DNA from: Citrobacter sp. FP75 | GTDB lineage: Bacteria; Pseudomonadota; Gammaproteobacteria; Enterobacterales; Enterobacteriaceae | NCBI RefSeq assembly: GCF_018342065.1 | Contig: NZ_JAFDOE010000002.1 | Coordinates: forward strand, 248,001-312,000 | DNA length: 64,000 nt | Direction of reading: 5' to 3' | In this document: one piece after another, positions 49,568-58,971 of the stretch | Numbering within the stretch: the first letter of the stretch is position 1 | How the letters are laid out: every line of letters begins with the position of its first letter | Position numbers and translations under genes: made by a program | The notes under the pieces: model-generated | Seen by the model: only the letters and a program-made list of their open reading frames with translations | Database searches by the model: none | What the model was told of the DNA's origin: nothing

Positions 49568-51043
49568 TTACGCCCGCCAGAACATGCGCGAGAAAAGGAT
49601 CAAAATGGGGTAGATTTCCAGCCGCCCCATGATCATTGCCGCGCACATCAACAATTTTGCCTCTTCGCTTAATGTACCAAACGTGACCGCCGTGACGCCA
49701 AATCCCAGCCCCATATTATTGATGCAGGCCGCGACGGTGGCAAAAGAGGAGAAGAGATCGTAACCCATCAAATTGAGTGCCCAGACGAAAAAACTGGTAA
49801 ACAAAACGTAGAGAAAAAAGAAGCTCCACACCGAGCGGATCACGCGCTCGTTAACCACGCTATTACCTACTTTGATATTCAACAGTGCGCGAGGATGGGC
49901 CAGTTGATGTAATTCCTGTCGGCACTGCTTGAACATAATTAAAAAACGCAGCGCCTTAATGCCCCCGCAAGTTGAACCCACGCAACCCCCGATGAAACTG
50001 GCGCTAAGTAACATGAAGATAGTGTGTGAGGGCCACTGCGCGTAATCCGCAGTCGACAGGCCATTGTCTGTTAGCATTGAGCTTGCCAGAAAAAAAGCAT
50101 GCACCAGACTGTCCGTTATATTGTACATACCCGCTCGCCAGACCTGCCAGGTGGCGATCAGGGTGAGAATGACGGCAATAATCAGAAACAGCTGCAGTTC
50201 GGCATTACGGCGAAATGGCTTAAAGGTCCGCTTCACAATAGCGACATACCAGAGGGTGAAGTTAAACGCAGAAAGCAGCGAAAATAGCCCGGCGACAAGC
50301 TCAATGGCGTGGCTGTTATAAAAGCCAATACTCTCGCTTCGGGTGGAGAAGCCGCCGAGGGAGACCGTTGAAAGCCCGTGGCACAAGGCATCGAAAAACG
50401 ACATACCGGCAACCCAATAGGACAGCGTACAGATAAGTCCCAACGTGACATAGGTGAGCCACAGCGTGCGTGCGGTATCGGCAAGTCGTGGGGTCAATCG
50501 TTCTTCTTTGAAGGGGCCAGGCATTTCAGACTGATAGAGTTTCATGCCGCCTATACCCAGCAGTGGCAGGACGGCTACTGCGAGGACAATAACCCCCAGG
50601 CCGCCGATGAAATTGAGCTGGGCCCGATAATACAGATAGGATCTGGGCATTGCACCGACATCGCCAATGACCGTCGCCCCGGTGGTGGTAATGCCGGAGA
50701 CGCCTTCAAACAGGGCATCGGCAAAAGAGAGATTTAATCCATCTTCCATCCACAGCGGCATGGCGCTGATGAATGAAAAGAGCAGCCAAAACAGAACGAT
50801 AATGACGAAACCATCCCGGGTTCGCAGCTGAATACCGGCGCGTTTTGTTGTCAGCCAGGTACCACCGCCGAGGGTAAAAAAAACGGCAAATGTGCTCAAA
50901 AAAGCGAAAAAGCTGCGTTCTTTGTTTAACAAGGCGATGGCCATCGGCGGCAGCATAGAGAAGCTGTAAAGGAGAACCAGAAATCCACACAGATGAAGAA
51001 CAACCCGCAGCTGGGAAATATTAAGTGATTCGTTGCGTTGCAA
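49568..51043 (-). CDS. trkG: TrkG/TrkH-family potassium transporter
   Basis: The 491-residue integral membrane protein has four P-loop filters typical of Trk channels: SGITTTGATV, HGLSTVSLGGFSTR, SSMLTDNGLS and ACINNMGLGFG. From memory it is much closer to TrkG of the E. coli Rac prophage than to TrkH (shared LPPMAIALLNKE-type start, INFIGGLGVI core and IYPILILFSRMFWR end). No ATG fits; the TTG at 51041-51043 follows a GGGGGA tract and is chosen, but a TTG 18 bases upstream is possible. It needs TrkA, not encoded here, to work. No phage genes lie nearby. Confidence 0.88.
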   Translation of the reverse strand: MQRNESLNISQLRVVLHLCGFLVLLYSFSMLPPMAIALLNKERSFFAFLSTFAVFFTLGGGTWLTTKRAGIQLRTRDGFVIIVLFWLLFSFISAMPLWMEDGLNLSFADALFEGVSGITTTGATVIGDVGAMPRSYLYYRAQLNFIGGLGVIVLAVAVLPLLGIGGMKLYQSEMPGPFKEERLTPRLADTARTLWLTYVTLGLICTLSYWVAGMSFFDALCHGLSTVSLGGFSTRSESIGFYNSHAIELVAGLFSLLSAFNFTLWYVAIVKRTFKPFRRNAELQLFLIIAVILTLIATWQVWRAGMYNITDSLVHAFFLASSMLTDNGLSTADYAQWPSHTIFMLLSASFIGGCVGSTCGGIKALRFLIMFKQCRQELHQLAHPRALLNIKVGNSVVNERVIRSVWSFFFLYVLFTSFFVWALNLMGYDLFSSFATVAACINNMGLGFGVTAVTFGTLSEEAKLLMCAAMIMGRLEIYPILILFSRMFWRA

Positions 51044-51242
51044 TGGAAAATCCCCCGCCAAAAAGACCTGGTCCTACTGGCAAGATATGATGTCAATTAT
51101 GATAGAAGAAAATTGGCGTAGTAAAATTTAACAATTTATTTAACTTTCTACTCGTCTGATTCAGACTCCGCTTCATTTCTGGCGGACATACAGCGTATAA
51201 TCCCCGGCCTTTGATTATTTTTTTACCATTTTTGGAAGCATT

Positions 51243-53414
51243 ATGAGCGCAATATCCCTGATCCAACCGGACAGAGACCTTTTCTCCTGGCCGCAGTACT
51301 GGGCCGCCTGTTTTGGCCCCGCGCCGTTTCTGCCGATGTCGCGAGAAGAGATGGACCAACTTGGCTGGGATAGCTGCGACATTATTCTGGTTACCGGTGA
51401 TGCCTATGTCGATCACCCGAGCTTCGGTATGGCTATTTGTGGCCGTATGCTGGAAGCACAGGGGTTTCGCGTCGGGATTATCGCTCAGCCGGACTGGAAC
51501 AGTAAAGACGACTTTATGCGTCTGGGTAAACCGAATCTGTTCTTCGGCGTGACCGCCGGAAACATGGACTCGATGATCAACCGCTATACCGCCGATCGCC
51601 GACTGCGCCATGACGATGCCTACACGCCGGACAACGTCGCCGGTAAGCGCCCAGACCGCGCTACGCTGGTTTATACCCAGCGCTGTCGTGAAGCATGGAA
51701 AGACGTGCCGGTGATCCTTGGCGGTATTGAAGCCAGCCTGCGTCGTACCGCGCATTACGATTACTGGTCTGATACCGTGCGCCGCTCGGTGCTGGTGGAT
51801 TCCAAAGCGGATATGCTGATGTTCGGTAACGGTGAACGTCCGCTGGCTGAAGTCGCACACCGCCTGGCGATGGGCGAAACCATCGACCAGATCCGTGACG
51901 TGCGTAATACCGCGATTATGGTTAAAGAAGCGCTGCCAGGCTGGAGCGGTGTGGATTCCACGCGTCTGGATACACCGGGGAAAATTGACCCTATCCCGCA
52001 TCCGTATGGTGAAGATTTACCGTGTGCGGATAACAAGCCTGTTGCGCCTAAAAAGCAGGAAGCAAAGGCAGTAACCGTTCAGCCAGCACGTCCAAAGCCG
52101 TGGGAAAAAACCTACGTGCTGCTACCGTCGTTCGAGAAAGTGAAGGGCGATAAAGTGCTGTACGCCCATGCGTCACGCATTCTGCACCACGAAACCAACC
52201 CTGGCTGTGCGCGTGCCCTGATGCAAAAACATGGCGACCGCTACATCTGGGTTAACCCGCCAGCGATCCCGTTGTCGACCGAAGAGATGGATAGCGTCTT
52301 CGCGCTGCCGTACAAGCGTGTCCCACACCCGGCGTATGGCAACAGCCGCATTCCTGCCTACGAGATGATCCGTTTCTCCATCAATATTATGCGCGGCTGC
52401 TTTGGCGGCTGTTCATTCTGTTCGATCACAGAGCATGAAGGGCGCATCATCCAGAGTCGTTCGGAAGATTCGATCATCAATGAGATCGAAGCGATTCGCG
52501 ATACCGTACCGGGCTTTACCGGCGTGATTTCCGACCTGGGCGGTCCAACGGCTAACATGTACATGCTGCGCTGTAAGTCACCGCGTGCGGAACAGACCTG
52601 CCGTCGTTTGTCATGCGTGTACCCGGACATCTGCCCGCACATGGACACCAACCACGAACCGACGATCAACCTCTATCGTCGCGCGCGTGATTTGAAAGGC
52701 ATTAAAAAGATCCTTATCGCTTCTGGCGTACGTTATGACATCGCCGTTGAGGATCCGCGCTACATCAAAGAGCTGGCGACCCACCACGTCGGCGGTTATC
52801 TGAAGATTGCACCGGAGCACACCGAAGAAGGTCCGCTGTCGAAGATGATGAAGCCGGGCATGGGCAGTTACGACCGCTTTAAAGAGCTGTTTGATACCTA
52901 CTCGAAGCAGGCCGGTAAAGAGCAGTATCTGATCCCTTACTTTATTTCCGCGCACCCGGGTACGCGTGACGAAGATATGGTGAATCTGGCGTTGTGGCTG
53001 AAACAGCGTCGTTTCCGCCTGGATCAGGTGCAGAACTTCTACCCATCGCCGCTGGCGAACTCTACAACCATGTATTACACCGGGAAAAACCCGCTGGGTA
53101 AAATTGGTTATAAGAGTGAAGATGTGGTGGTGCCGAAAGGCGACAAGCAGCGCCGTTTGCATAAAGCGCTGCTGCGTTATCACGATCCCGCCAACTGGCC
53201 GTTAATCCGCCAGGCGCTGGAAGATATGGGTAAAAAGCATCTGATTGGTGGTCGTCGTGAATGTCTGGTTCCGGCGCCTACGCTGGAAGAGATGCGCGAA
53301 GCACGTCGCCAGAATCGGCATACTCGTCCGGCGCTGACTAAGCATACGCCGGTGGCGCACCAGCGTCAGACCCCTGCGGCGAACAAAAAACGCGGGAAAG
53401 TAGCGGGACGTTAA
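51243..53414 (+). CDS. ygiQ: Radical SAM protein YgiQ (UPF0313)
   Basis: The 723-residue protein has a UPF0313 N-terminal domain that starts [18 protein letters not shown], the radical SAM cysteines in [18 protein letters not shown] (CxxxCxxC, near residue 387) and a basic C-terminal tail with DUF3362 features. The reaction is unknown. GGA six bases before the ATG supports the start. It is divergent from the trkG-like gene and followed by a REP. Confidence 0.95.
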   Translation: MSAISLIQPDRDLFSWPQYWAACFGPAPFLPMSREEMDQLGWDSCDIILVTGDAYVDHPSFGMAICGRMLEAQGFRVGIIAQPDWNSKDDFMRLGKPNLFFGVTAGNMDSMINRYTADRRLRHDDAYTPDNVAGKRPDRATLVYTQRCREAWKDVPVILGGIEASLRRTAHYDYWSDTVRRSVLVDSKADMLMFGNGERPLAEVAHRLAMGETIDQIRDVRNTAIMVKEALPGWSGVDSTRLDTPGKIDPIPHPYGEDLPCADNKPVAPKKQEAKAVTVQPARPKPWEKTYVLLPSFEKVKGDKVLYAHASRILHHETNPGCARALMQKHGDRYIWVNPPAIPLSTEEMDSVFALPYKRVPHPAYGNSRIPAYEMIRFSINIMRGCFGGCSFCSITEHEGRIIQSRSEDSIINEIEAIRDTVPGFTGVISDLGGPTANMYMLRCKSPRAEQTCRRLSCVYPDICPHMDTNHEPTINLYRRARDLKGIKKILIASGVRYDIAVEDPRYIKELATHHVGGYLKIAPEHTEEGPLSKMMKPGMGSYDRFKELFDTYSKQAGKEQYLIPYFISAHPGTRDEDMVNLALWLKQRRFRLDQVQNFYPSPLANSTTMYYTGKNPLGKIGYKSEDVVVPKGDKQRRLHKALLRYHDPANWPLIRQALEDMGKKHLIGGRRECLVPAPTLEEMREARRQNRHTRPALTKHTPVAHQRQTPAANKKRGKVAGR

Positions 53415-53428
53415 TGCCAGACCGTAGA

Positions 53429-53455
53429 CCGGATAAGGTGCGTCACCTTATCCGG
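53429..53455. repeat. REP-type palindrome after ygiQ
   Basis: CCGGATAAGGTG at 53429-53440 pairs with CACCTTATCCGG at 53444-53455, a perfect 12-bp stem with a 3-nt loop. It lies between the convergent genes ygiQ and the HIT-family gene. Confidence 0.85.
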
Positions 53456-53471
53456 CAATGATATTGATGTG

Positions 53472-53927
53472 TTATGCTTCACGAATTCTGGCCGCTAATG
53501 CGGCCAGCTTTTCATCGTCTGCCCGCTCGTGGTCGTGTGACGACAAATACCCTTCATATTGTTCAAAAAATTTATTCTGCCGTGATTCAATCGGTTTCCA
53601 GTGTGTCAGATCGCCCGTGCCGTGCATGGGGCTGAGTTTACTGTGCACGTGATCCACGCCAAAACCTTCGAAGAACATCCCCGTACGGCTGACGTCCGGG
53701 AACGCGTTATCCAGTTTTTTCGCCACTTTTTGGGTCGCCAGCATCAGGTCCGCCAGCGCCTGCGGCGGCATATCGAAGGCATAGCTGGGGTAATGCTTTT
53801 TCGGGATCACCACGGTAAAACCATCGGTGTTCGGGAAAATAGACAGAAAAGCCAGGTGATGCTCATCCTCCCAGACCTTATGGCAGGGCGCTTTGCCTTC
53901 AACAATTTGACAGAAAATACAGGTCAT
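53472..53927 (-). CDS. HIT-family nucleotide-binding protein with variant motif
   Basis: The 151-residue protein starts MTCIFCQIVEGKAPCHKVWE, with the CxxC often seen in HIT enzymes, and has a late VDHVHSKLSPMHG in place of HxHxHxx: the first two His are kept and the third is Lys. The middle His is the usual nucleophile, so hydrolysis or nucleotidyl transfer is still possible. It lies 44 bp downstream of a DASS transporter gene on the same strand, so the two are probably co-transcribed. A longer in-frame start is rejected because GGAG is correctly spaced for this ATG. The substrate is unknown. Confidence 0.85.
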   Translation of the reverse strand: MTCIFCQIVEGKAPCHKVWEDEHHLAFLSIFPNTDGFTVVIPKKHYPSYAFDMPPQALADLMLATQKVAKKLDNAFPDVSRTGMFFEGFGVDHVHSKLSPMHGTGDLTHWKPIESRQNKFFEQYEGYLSSHDHERADDEKLAALAARIREA

Positions 53928-53971
53928 TCCTTTTCTCCGTGGATAAGACATTTCGTCAGGGCACCGTGAGT

Positions 53972-55426
53972 TTAGTACAGACCTAACACCTTCCACCACA
54001 TCAGGCCCACGGTAATAAAGACAGCCTGGTTAAATAGGCTGACGACAAATCCCGTTCGCCACCAGACCCCCGTCGGCACATACCCTGCGCCAAACAGGAT
54101 CGGGCCGCGCGCATGCGTGTACTGGGTGAGAGAGCAGTACAGGCTACTGGTGAAGGCCAGCATTAATGCGGTCGGGGCTGCCGGGATATTCAGATGCAGG
54201 CCGACGCCAAGGAATACGGCGTAGAGTGCGGCAATCTGCGCATTTCCGCTGGCAAAAAAGTAGTGGGTGTAGAAGTAGGCGGCGTTAAGCAGCAGCAGGA
54301 CGACCACCCAACTGGTCCCGCTCATGGTGCTGCTGAGGCTATCGCCAATCAGATTGCCAAACCAGGTGGTGAAACCCAGTTTCTTCAACTGGTTCGCCAT
54401 CATCAGCAGCGCGGCAAACCAAATTAGCGTGTCCCATGCCCCTTTCTCGCTTTTGACGTCTTCCCAGCTCAGAACGCCGCTAAGCAGTAAAATAGAGAGC
54501 CCGACAAACGAAGCTGTAGTGGCATCAACGCCTAGCGTATCGCCAAAAATCCACAGCACCAGCAGGACGCCGACGGTTCCCAGCATCAGCCATTCACCGC
54601 GAGACATGCGACCCATTTCCGCCAGTTCTTTCCGCGCCAGATTTGGGGCGTCCGGTGTGTGTTTGATTTCCGGGCGCACCAGCCAGTACACCAGCAGCGG
54701 AACCAGCAGCAAAGAGACCATGCAAGGCAACAGTGCTGCCATAAACCAACTTCCCCATGTCAGCGTGACTCCGGCGTTTGCCGCCAGTTTTACCGCCAGA
54801 AGGTTGCCGGTATAGCCGGTCATAAACAGTGCGGCGGTGACGTCGTTCACATTGCCGATACACGTAATGAGGAAGGTGCCGATTTTGCTGCGCGATTCAT
54901 CTTCCGGATTGGAATGAAAACTGCGCGCCAGCGAGTCGGCAATCGGATAGATGACGCCGCCACATCGCGCCGTATTACTGGGCATTGCAGGGGAGAGGAT
55001 CAGGTCGGCAAACGCCAGGCCGTAGGCGAGTCCGAGCGTACGCTTGCCGAGCAGGCGGATCATCTGTAGGGCAATGCGTCGACCGAGGCCGGTTTTGATA
55101 AACCCGCGGGCAATCATAAAGGCGACGACGATAAGCCAGATAAGCGAACTGTTCAGTTCACTCAGTGCGGTGGTAATCGCTCCGCTGGCGGTTTTATCTC
55201 CGGCAGCGTAGGCGAGCGCAAAGACAGTTATACCAATAATACCGACCGCGCCAATGGGCAGAACTTTTGCCACGATAGAGGCGATAGTGGCAACGAAGAT
55301 GATCGCCGAATGCCAGGCGGAAGCGCTTAACCCCGTTGGTGGAGTAAGCTGCCAGAGCCCGGCAGAAATCAAAATTATTAGAATTAATGGGAGCCATTTG
55401 ACGCCCTGAGGTTTTTTCTCAGCCAC
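53972..55426 (-). CDS. DASS-family anion/dicarboxylate transporter
   Basis: The 484-residue protein has about twelve hydrophobic segments and family signatures: TGLGRRIALQMI near 113, the first hairpin ILSPAMPSNTARCGG near 147, and SLTQYTHARGPILFGAGYV near 430. It is most like 2-oxoglutarate/malate translocators (DiT1 type) and CitT, and clearly distinct from TtdT in this window. The substrate is probably a C4-C6 dicarboxylate or tricarboxylate, but cannot be named from sequence. It is the first gene of a two-gene operon with the HIT protein. I know of no E. coli K-12 gene at this position. Confidence 0.88.
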   Translation of the reverse strand: MAEKKPQGVKWLPLILIILISAGLWQLTPPTGLSASAWHSAIIFVATIASIVAKVLPIGAVGIIGITVFALAYAAGDKTASGAITTALSELNSSLIWLIVVAFMIARGFIKTGLGRRIALQMIRLLGKRTLGLAYGLAFADLILSPAMPSNTARCGGVIYPIADSLARSFHSNPEDESRSKIGTFLITCIGNVNDVTAALFMTGYTGNLLAVKLAANAGVTLTWGSWFMAALLPCMVSLLLVPLLVYWLVRPEIKHTPDAPNLARKELAEMGRMSRGEWLMLGTVGVLLVLWIFGDTLGVDATTASFVGLSILLLSGVLSWEDVKSEKGAWDTLIWFAALLMMANQLKKLGFTTWFGNLIGDSLSSTMSGTSWVVVLLLLNAAYFYTHYFFASGNAQIAALYAVFLGVGLHLNIPAAPTALMLAFTSSLYCSLTQYTHARGPILFGAGYVPTGVWWRTGFVVSLFNQAVFITVGLMWWKVLGLY

Positions 55427-55580
55427 GGGTATACACCTATAGATACTGTGAATACATTCATGAAATGAATATATTTAGTTAATAATTAGTAGGTTATAAG
55501 TACTAATGCTGCTCCAGTGACTGCAATAAATACATCAATAAAGGTAAGTGAAGTGTTTCTTGATATTTCCATACGAGAAG

Positions 55581-55602
55581 AGCCCGACGAAGATGCCGGG
55601 CT
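55581..55602 (-). terminator. Terminator of dkgA
   Basis: AGCCCGAC at 55581-55588 pairs with the GCCGGGCT arm at 55595-55602 (one mismatch or GU pair). It lies 12 bp past the dkgA stop. On the reverse strand CUUCUC follows, only partly U-rich. Confidence 0.55.
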
Positions 55603-55614
55603 GGAGAGAAGGGA

Positions 55615-56442
55615 TTAGCCGCCGAACTGGTCCGGGTCCGGTCCCAGACGTTTGCTCTGATCGAGTTTGGCCATTTCGCCTAGTTCATCTTTGTCCAGAC
55701 GGAAGTCCCAGACGTCAAAGTTCTCCGCGATGCGCGAGGGCGTGACCGATTTCGGGATCACCACCAGGCCGCTATCCAGGTGCCAGCGAATGACAATTTG
55801 CGCCGGTGATTTACCGTATTTTTCGGCGAGGTCGCGAACTACCTTTTGATCAAATACGTCTTTACCGCCTTGTGCCAGCGGGCTCCAGGACTCGGTCTGG
55901 ATTTTATGCGTGGCATTCCAGGCATGAAGCTGCCGTTGTTGCAGTAGCGGGTGAAGCTCGATTTGGTTAATGACCGGCGCAACGCCCGTTTCATCCATCA
56001 GGCGCTGGAGATGATTGATCTGGAAGTTGCACACGCCGATGCTTTTGATGAGTCCCTGTTTTTGCAGGTCGATCATGTTTTCCCATGCTTCAACGTAATG
56101 GTCGATCGCCGGCACAGGCCAGTGCATGAGATAAAGATCGAGGTAATCGAGCTGGAGCTTCTCCATGCTTTCGAGCAACGCTTCGCGGGGACGTTTCTGA
56201 TCGTCATTCCACAGTTTAGTGGTGATGAATAACGCTTCCCGAGGAAGTCCCGAGTCACGTATGGCTTTACCGACACCTTCTTCATTTTTGTACGCGGCAG
56301 CGGTATCGATAGAGCGATAACCCACTTCCAGCGCTTTATGAATGGCGGTGATGACTTCCTCATTACTTGCCTTCCAGACCCCCAGGCCCAGTTGCGGCAT
56401 GACGTTACCATCCTGTAGTTTGATAATGGTAGGACTGGTCAT
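55615..56442 (-). CDS. dkgA: 2,5-diketo-D-gluconate/methylglyoxal reductase A
   Basis: The 275-residue aldo-keto reductase has the catalytic set Asp and Tyr in SIDTAAAYKNEEGVG (near 46), Lys in FITTKLWND (near 75) and His in LMHWPVP (near 108). It uses NADPH to reduce 2,5-diketogluconate, methylglyoxal and other aldehydes. In E. coli it is co-transcribed with yqhD under YqhC; here an ERIC repeat lies between the two. GGGGGG precedes the ATG. Confidence 0.96.
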   Translation of the reverse strand: MTSPTIIKLQDGNVMPQLGLGVWKASNEEVITAIHKALEVGYRSIDTAAAYKNEEGVGKAIRDSGLPREALFITTKLWNDDQKRPREALLESMEKLQLDYLDLYLMHWPVPAIDHYVEAWENMIDLQKQGLIKSIGVCNFQINHLQRLMDETGVAPVINQIELHPLLQQRQLHAWNATHKIQTESWSPLAQGGKDVFDQKVVRDLAEKYGKSPAQIVIRWHLDSGLVVIPKSVTPSRIAENFDVWDFRLDKDELGEMAKLDQSKRLGPDPDQFGG

Positions 56443-56452
56443 AATTCCCCCC

Positions 56453-56575
56453 TACACGCAATCCTTCAAGCTGCCTCTTTGTTGGCTGCTTTCGTTTACC
56501 CCAGTCACGTACTTATGTACGTTCCTGAGGATTCACTCAATTGCCGCCTCGATACATCCTGAATGATTGGGTGTA
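56453..56575. repeat. ERIC element (IRU)
   Basis: The central part reads AAGTACGTGACTGGGG on the reverse strand and ATGTACGTTCCTGAGGATTC on the forward strand, close to the conserved ERIC2 and ERIC1R cores. The ends TACACGCAATC and GATTGGGTGTA are inverted repeats with one mismatch. The length of 123 bp fits the 127-bp consensus. It lies in the yqhD-dkgA intergenic region. Confidence 0.9.
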
Positions 56576-56583
56576 AATTGAGT

Positions 56584-56605
56584 TCACCGGGGCAAGCCCC
56601 GGTGA
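56584..56605. terminator. Strong hairpin between yqhD and dkgA
   Basis: TCACCGGGG at 56584-56592 pairs with CCCCGGTGA at 56597-56605 around a CAAG loop. It lies about 60 bp past the yqhD stop. With no U tract it may stabilise, not end, the yqhD transcript; it could also isolate dkgA. Confidence 0.55.
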
Positions 56606-56666
56606 GGTTTGTGTGACTTAAGCCTGGTATAAATACCCAAAAACGAAAGTCGGAGGTTAAAAAACC

Positions 56667-57830
56667 TTAGCGTGCCGCTTCGTAAATCCGGCGGCTGACG
56701 TCGAGCGTAATGTCCTGATGTTCGCCCAGTTTCGTACCACCGTGTGCTTCCAGTTTTTCCAGCAGCGCCGGGATGGAGCTGCCGTCCAGGCCGTAGTCAG
56801 ACAGGCGAGTGGGAACGCCCATTTGTTCGAAGAACGCGCGGGTAGCGGCGATGGCGGCGTCGATGCGCTGGTCATCGCTTCCTTCGGTGATATTCCAGAT
56901 GCGCTCTGCGTATTGCAGCAGTTTGGCGCGCTTGGTGTCGCGTTTTTCATTCCACAGTGCAGGCAGAACGATGGCCAGCGTTTGGGCATGATCCAGACCA
57001 TGCATTGCGGTCAGTTCGTGGCCCAGCATATGGGTGGCCCAATCCTGCGGTACGCCCGCGCCAATCAAACCGTTCAGTGCCTGGGTCGCTGCCCACATGA
57101 CGTTCGCACGCACGTTGTAGTTTTCCGGCTCCTGCAATGCTTTCGGGCCATCTTCGACCAATGTGAGCAGAATACCTTCGGCAAAGCGGTCCTGAATTTT
57201 TCCGTCTACCGGATAGGTCACATATTGCTCAACGGTATGAACGAACGCGTCCACCACACCGTTTGCTACCTGACGCGGTGGCAGCGTGTAGGTGTACACT
57301 GGATCCAGCACGGCAAAAACCGGCTGCACAAACGGAGTCATAAAGGCCAGCTTATCGCCGGTGGTTTTACGCGAAATTACCGCGCCGGAGTTAGATTCAG
57401 AACCGGTAGCTGGCAGGGTTAATACGGAGCCCATTGGCACGGCGCTTTTTACGTCGTTACCGCGAGTTTCCAGGATGCGCCATGGATCGACGCCGTCAGC
57501 GTAATGGGCTGCTGCGGCGATGAATTTTGTGCCGTCGAGAACAGATCCGCCGCCGACTGCCAGCAGGAACGTCACTTTCTCATCACGCACGATTTTTACT
57601 GCGTTCATCAGCGTTTCATAAGACGGGTTCGGCTCAATACCGCCAAACTCCAGCACGTCCAGGCCTTTCAGCGCATCCTGAACCTGTGCCAGAACGCCTG
57701 TTTTTTTCACGCTGCCGCCGCCGTAGGTAATCAGCACGCGAGCGTCCTGAGGGATTTGGTCGCGCAGTTCAGCGATAGCACCTTTACCAAACAGAATGCG
57801 GGTTGGGGTATGGAGATTAAAGTTGTTCAT
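56667..57830 (-). CDS. yqhD: NADPH-dependent aldehyde reductase YqhD
   Basis: The 387-residue iron-group alcohol dehydrogenase has GGGSVLDGTKF near residue 92 and the metal-site residues in NGVVDAFVHTVEQY (Asp, His near 194-198), LGHELTAMHGLDHAQ (His near 267 and 281). It reduces toxic short-chain aldehydes such as those from lipid peroxidation, and glyoxal, with NADPH. It is divergent from its activator gene yqhC across about 190 bp. Confidence 0.96.
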   Translation of the reverse strand: MNNFNLHTPTRILFGKGAIAELRDQIPQDARVLITYGGGSVKKTGVLAQVQDALKGLDVLEFGGIEPNPSYETLMNAVKIVRDEKVTFLLAVGGGSVLDGTKFIAAAAHYADGVDPWRILETRGNDVKSAVPMGSVLTLPATGSESNSGAVISRKTTGDKLAFMTPFVQPVFAVLDPVYTYTLPPRQVANGVVDAFVHTVEQYVTYPVDGKIQDRFAEGILLTLVEDGPKALQEPENYNVRANVMWAATQALNGLIGAGVPQDWATHMLGHELTAMHGLDHAQTLAIVLPALWNEKRDTKRAKLLQYAERIWNITEGSDDQRIDAAIAATRAFFEQMGVPTRLSDYGLDGSSIPALLEKLEAHGGTKLGEHQDITLDVSRRIYEAAR

Positions 57831-58023
57831 TGCTCGTTCCCTTATGTGGGTAAAAAAGAGGGCAGGCGAGTGTCTGCCTGATGGTGAACATTGTGGTCGT
57901 CAGAGACGTTCCTCTCAATGCTCATTTCTGCCAATGTCTTGCCTATTTCTACAGACTGCTGGAGAAAAAGGATAAAAATGCGCACACTATGGGTGTTGCA
58001 ATCCAATGGCGAAATGGTGCTCT

Positions 58024-58923
58024 ATGAACCGTGATGAGATCTGCCTTCTGCTGACAGATAAAATTAAACAGCTGAAAAACAATGAAAATGAACTCAGTGA
58101 GTTGTTGCCGGATGTTCGTCTGCTGCACGGCACTGAGCCGGCGGCGCGTACACCGGTAATGTATCAGCCTGGCATCATATTTCTCTTTTCGGGTCATAAA
58201 ATTGGTTATATCAATGAGCGCGTATTTCGTTATGACGCCAACGAATATCTGCTGCTCACCGTACCTTTACCCTTTGAATGTGAAACGTATGCGACACCGG
58301 AGGTTCCACTGGCCGGTATGCGCCTGAATGTCGATATCCTGCAATTGCAGGAGCTACTGATGGACATTGGTGAAGATGAACTGTTCCAGCCCTCAATGGC
58401 GGCGAGTGGGATTAACTCTGCCACGCTTTCTGATGAGATTCTTTGCGCGGCTGAGCGTTTACTGGATGTGATGGAGCGCCCGCTGGACGCACGCATTCTG
58501 GGCAAACAGATCATCCGTGAGATCCTCTACCATGTGCTGACAGGCCCGCGAGGTGGCGCATTGCTCGCGCTGGTCAGTCGCCAGACGCATTTCAGTTTGA
58601 TTAGTCGCGTATTGAAGCGGATTGAAAACAAGTACACCGAGAACCTCAACGTCGAACAACTGGCAGCAGAGGCCAATATGAGCGTGTCGGCGTTTCATCA
58701 TAATTTCAAATCGGTGACCAGCACCTCGCCGCTGCAGTACCTGAAAAGTTATCGCCTGCATAAGGCGCGGATGATGATCATCCACGACGGCATGAAGGCC
58801 AGCGCGGCGGCAATGCGGGTCGGCTATGAAAGCGCTTCGCAGTTTAGTCGGGAGTTCAAACGGTACTTTGGCGTGACGCCGGGAGAAGATGCGGCCAGAA
58901 TTCGGATGATGCAGGGCAGTTGA
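58024..58923 (+). CDS. yqhC: AraC-family activator YqhC
   Basis: The start at 58024 gives [20 protein letters not shown], 299 residues; an ATG six codons upstream is also in frame and the ribosome-binding site is poor for both. The N-terminal half is an AraC-type cupin-like effector domain (about 20-190) and the C-terminal half has two helix-turn-helix units ([20 protein letters not shown] and [18 protein letters not shown]). YqhC senses aldehydes such as glyoxal and activates yqhD and dkgA. Confidence 0.93.
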   Translation: MNRDEICLLLTDKIKQLKNNENELSELLPDVRLLHGTEPAARTPVMYQPGIIFLFSGHKIGYINERVFRYDANEYLLLTVPLPFECETYATPEVPLAGMRLNVDILQLQELLMDIGEDELFQPSMAASGINSATLSDEILCAAERLLDVMERPLDARILGKQIIREILYHVLTGPRGGALLALVSRQTHFSLISRVLKRIENKYTENLNVEQLAAEANMSVSAFHHNFKSVTSTSPLQYLKSYRLHKARMMIIHDGMKASAAAMRVGYESASQFSREFKRYFGVTPGEDAARIRMMQGS

Positions 58924-58929
58924 TTGGTC

Positions 58930-58963
58930 GTTAGCCGGCGAGGCGAAATGCCGTCCGGCTAAC
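58930..58963. repeat. REP-like palindrome between yqhC and yghB
   Basis: GTTAGCCGG at 58930-58938 pairs perfectly with CCGGCTAAC at 58955-58963. It is in the short gap between the convergent yqhC and yghB stops and probably terminates or stabilises both. Confidence 0.7.
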
Positions 58964-58971
58964 GGTGTTAC

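Noticed and set aside
49568-51043. Prophage remnant around the trkG-like gene
   Set aside because: Flanking genes ftsP and ygiQ are intact core genes; no integrase, att-like repeats or phage genes are seen.
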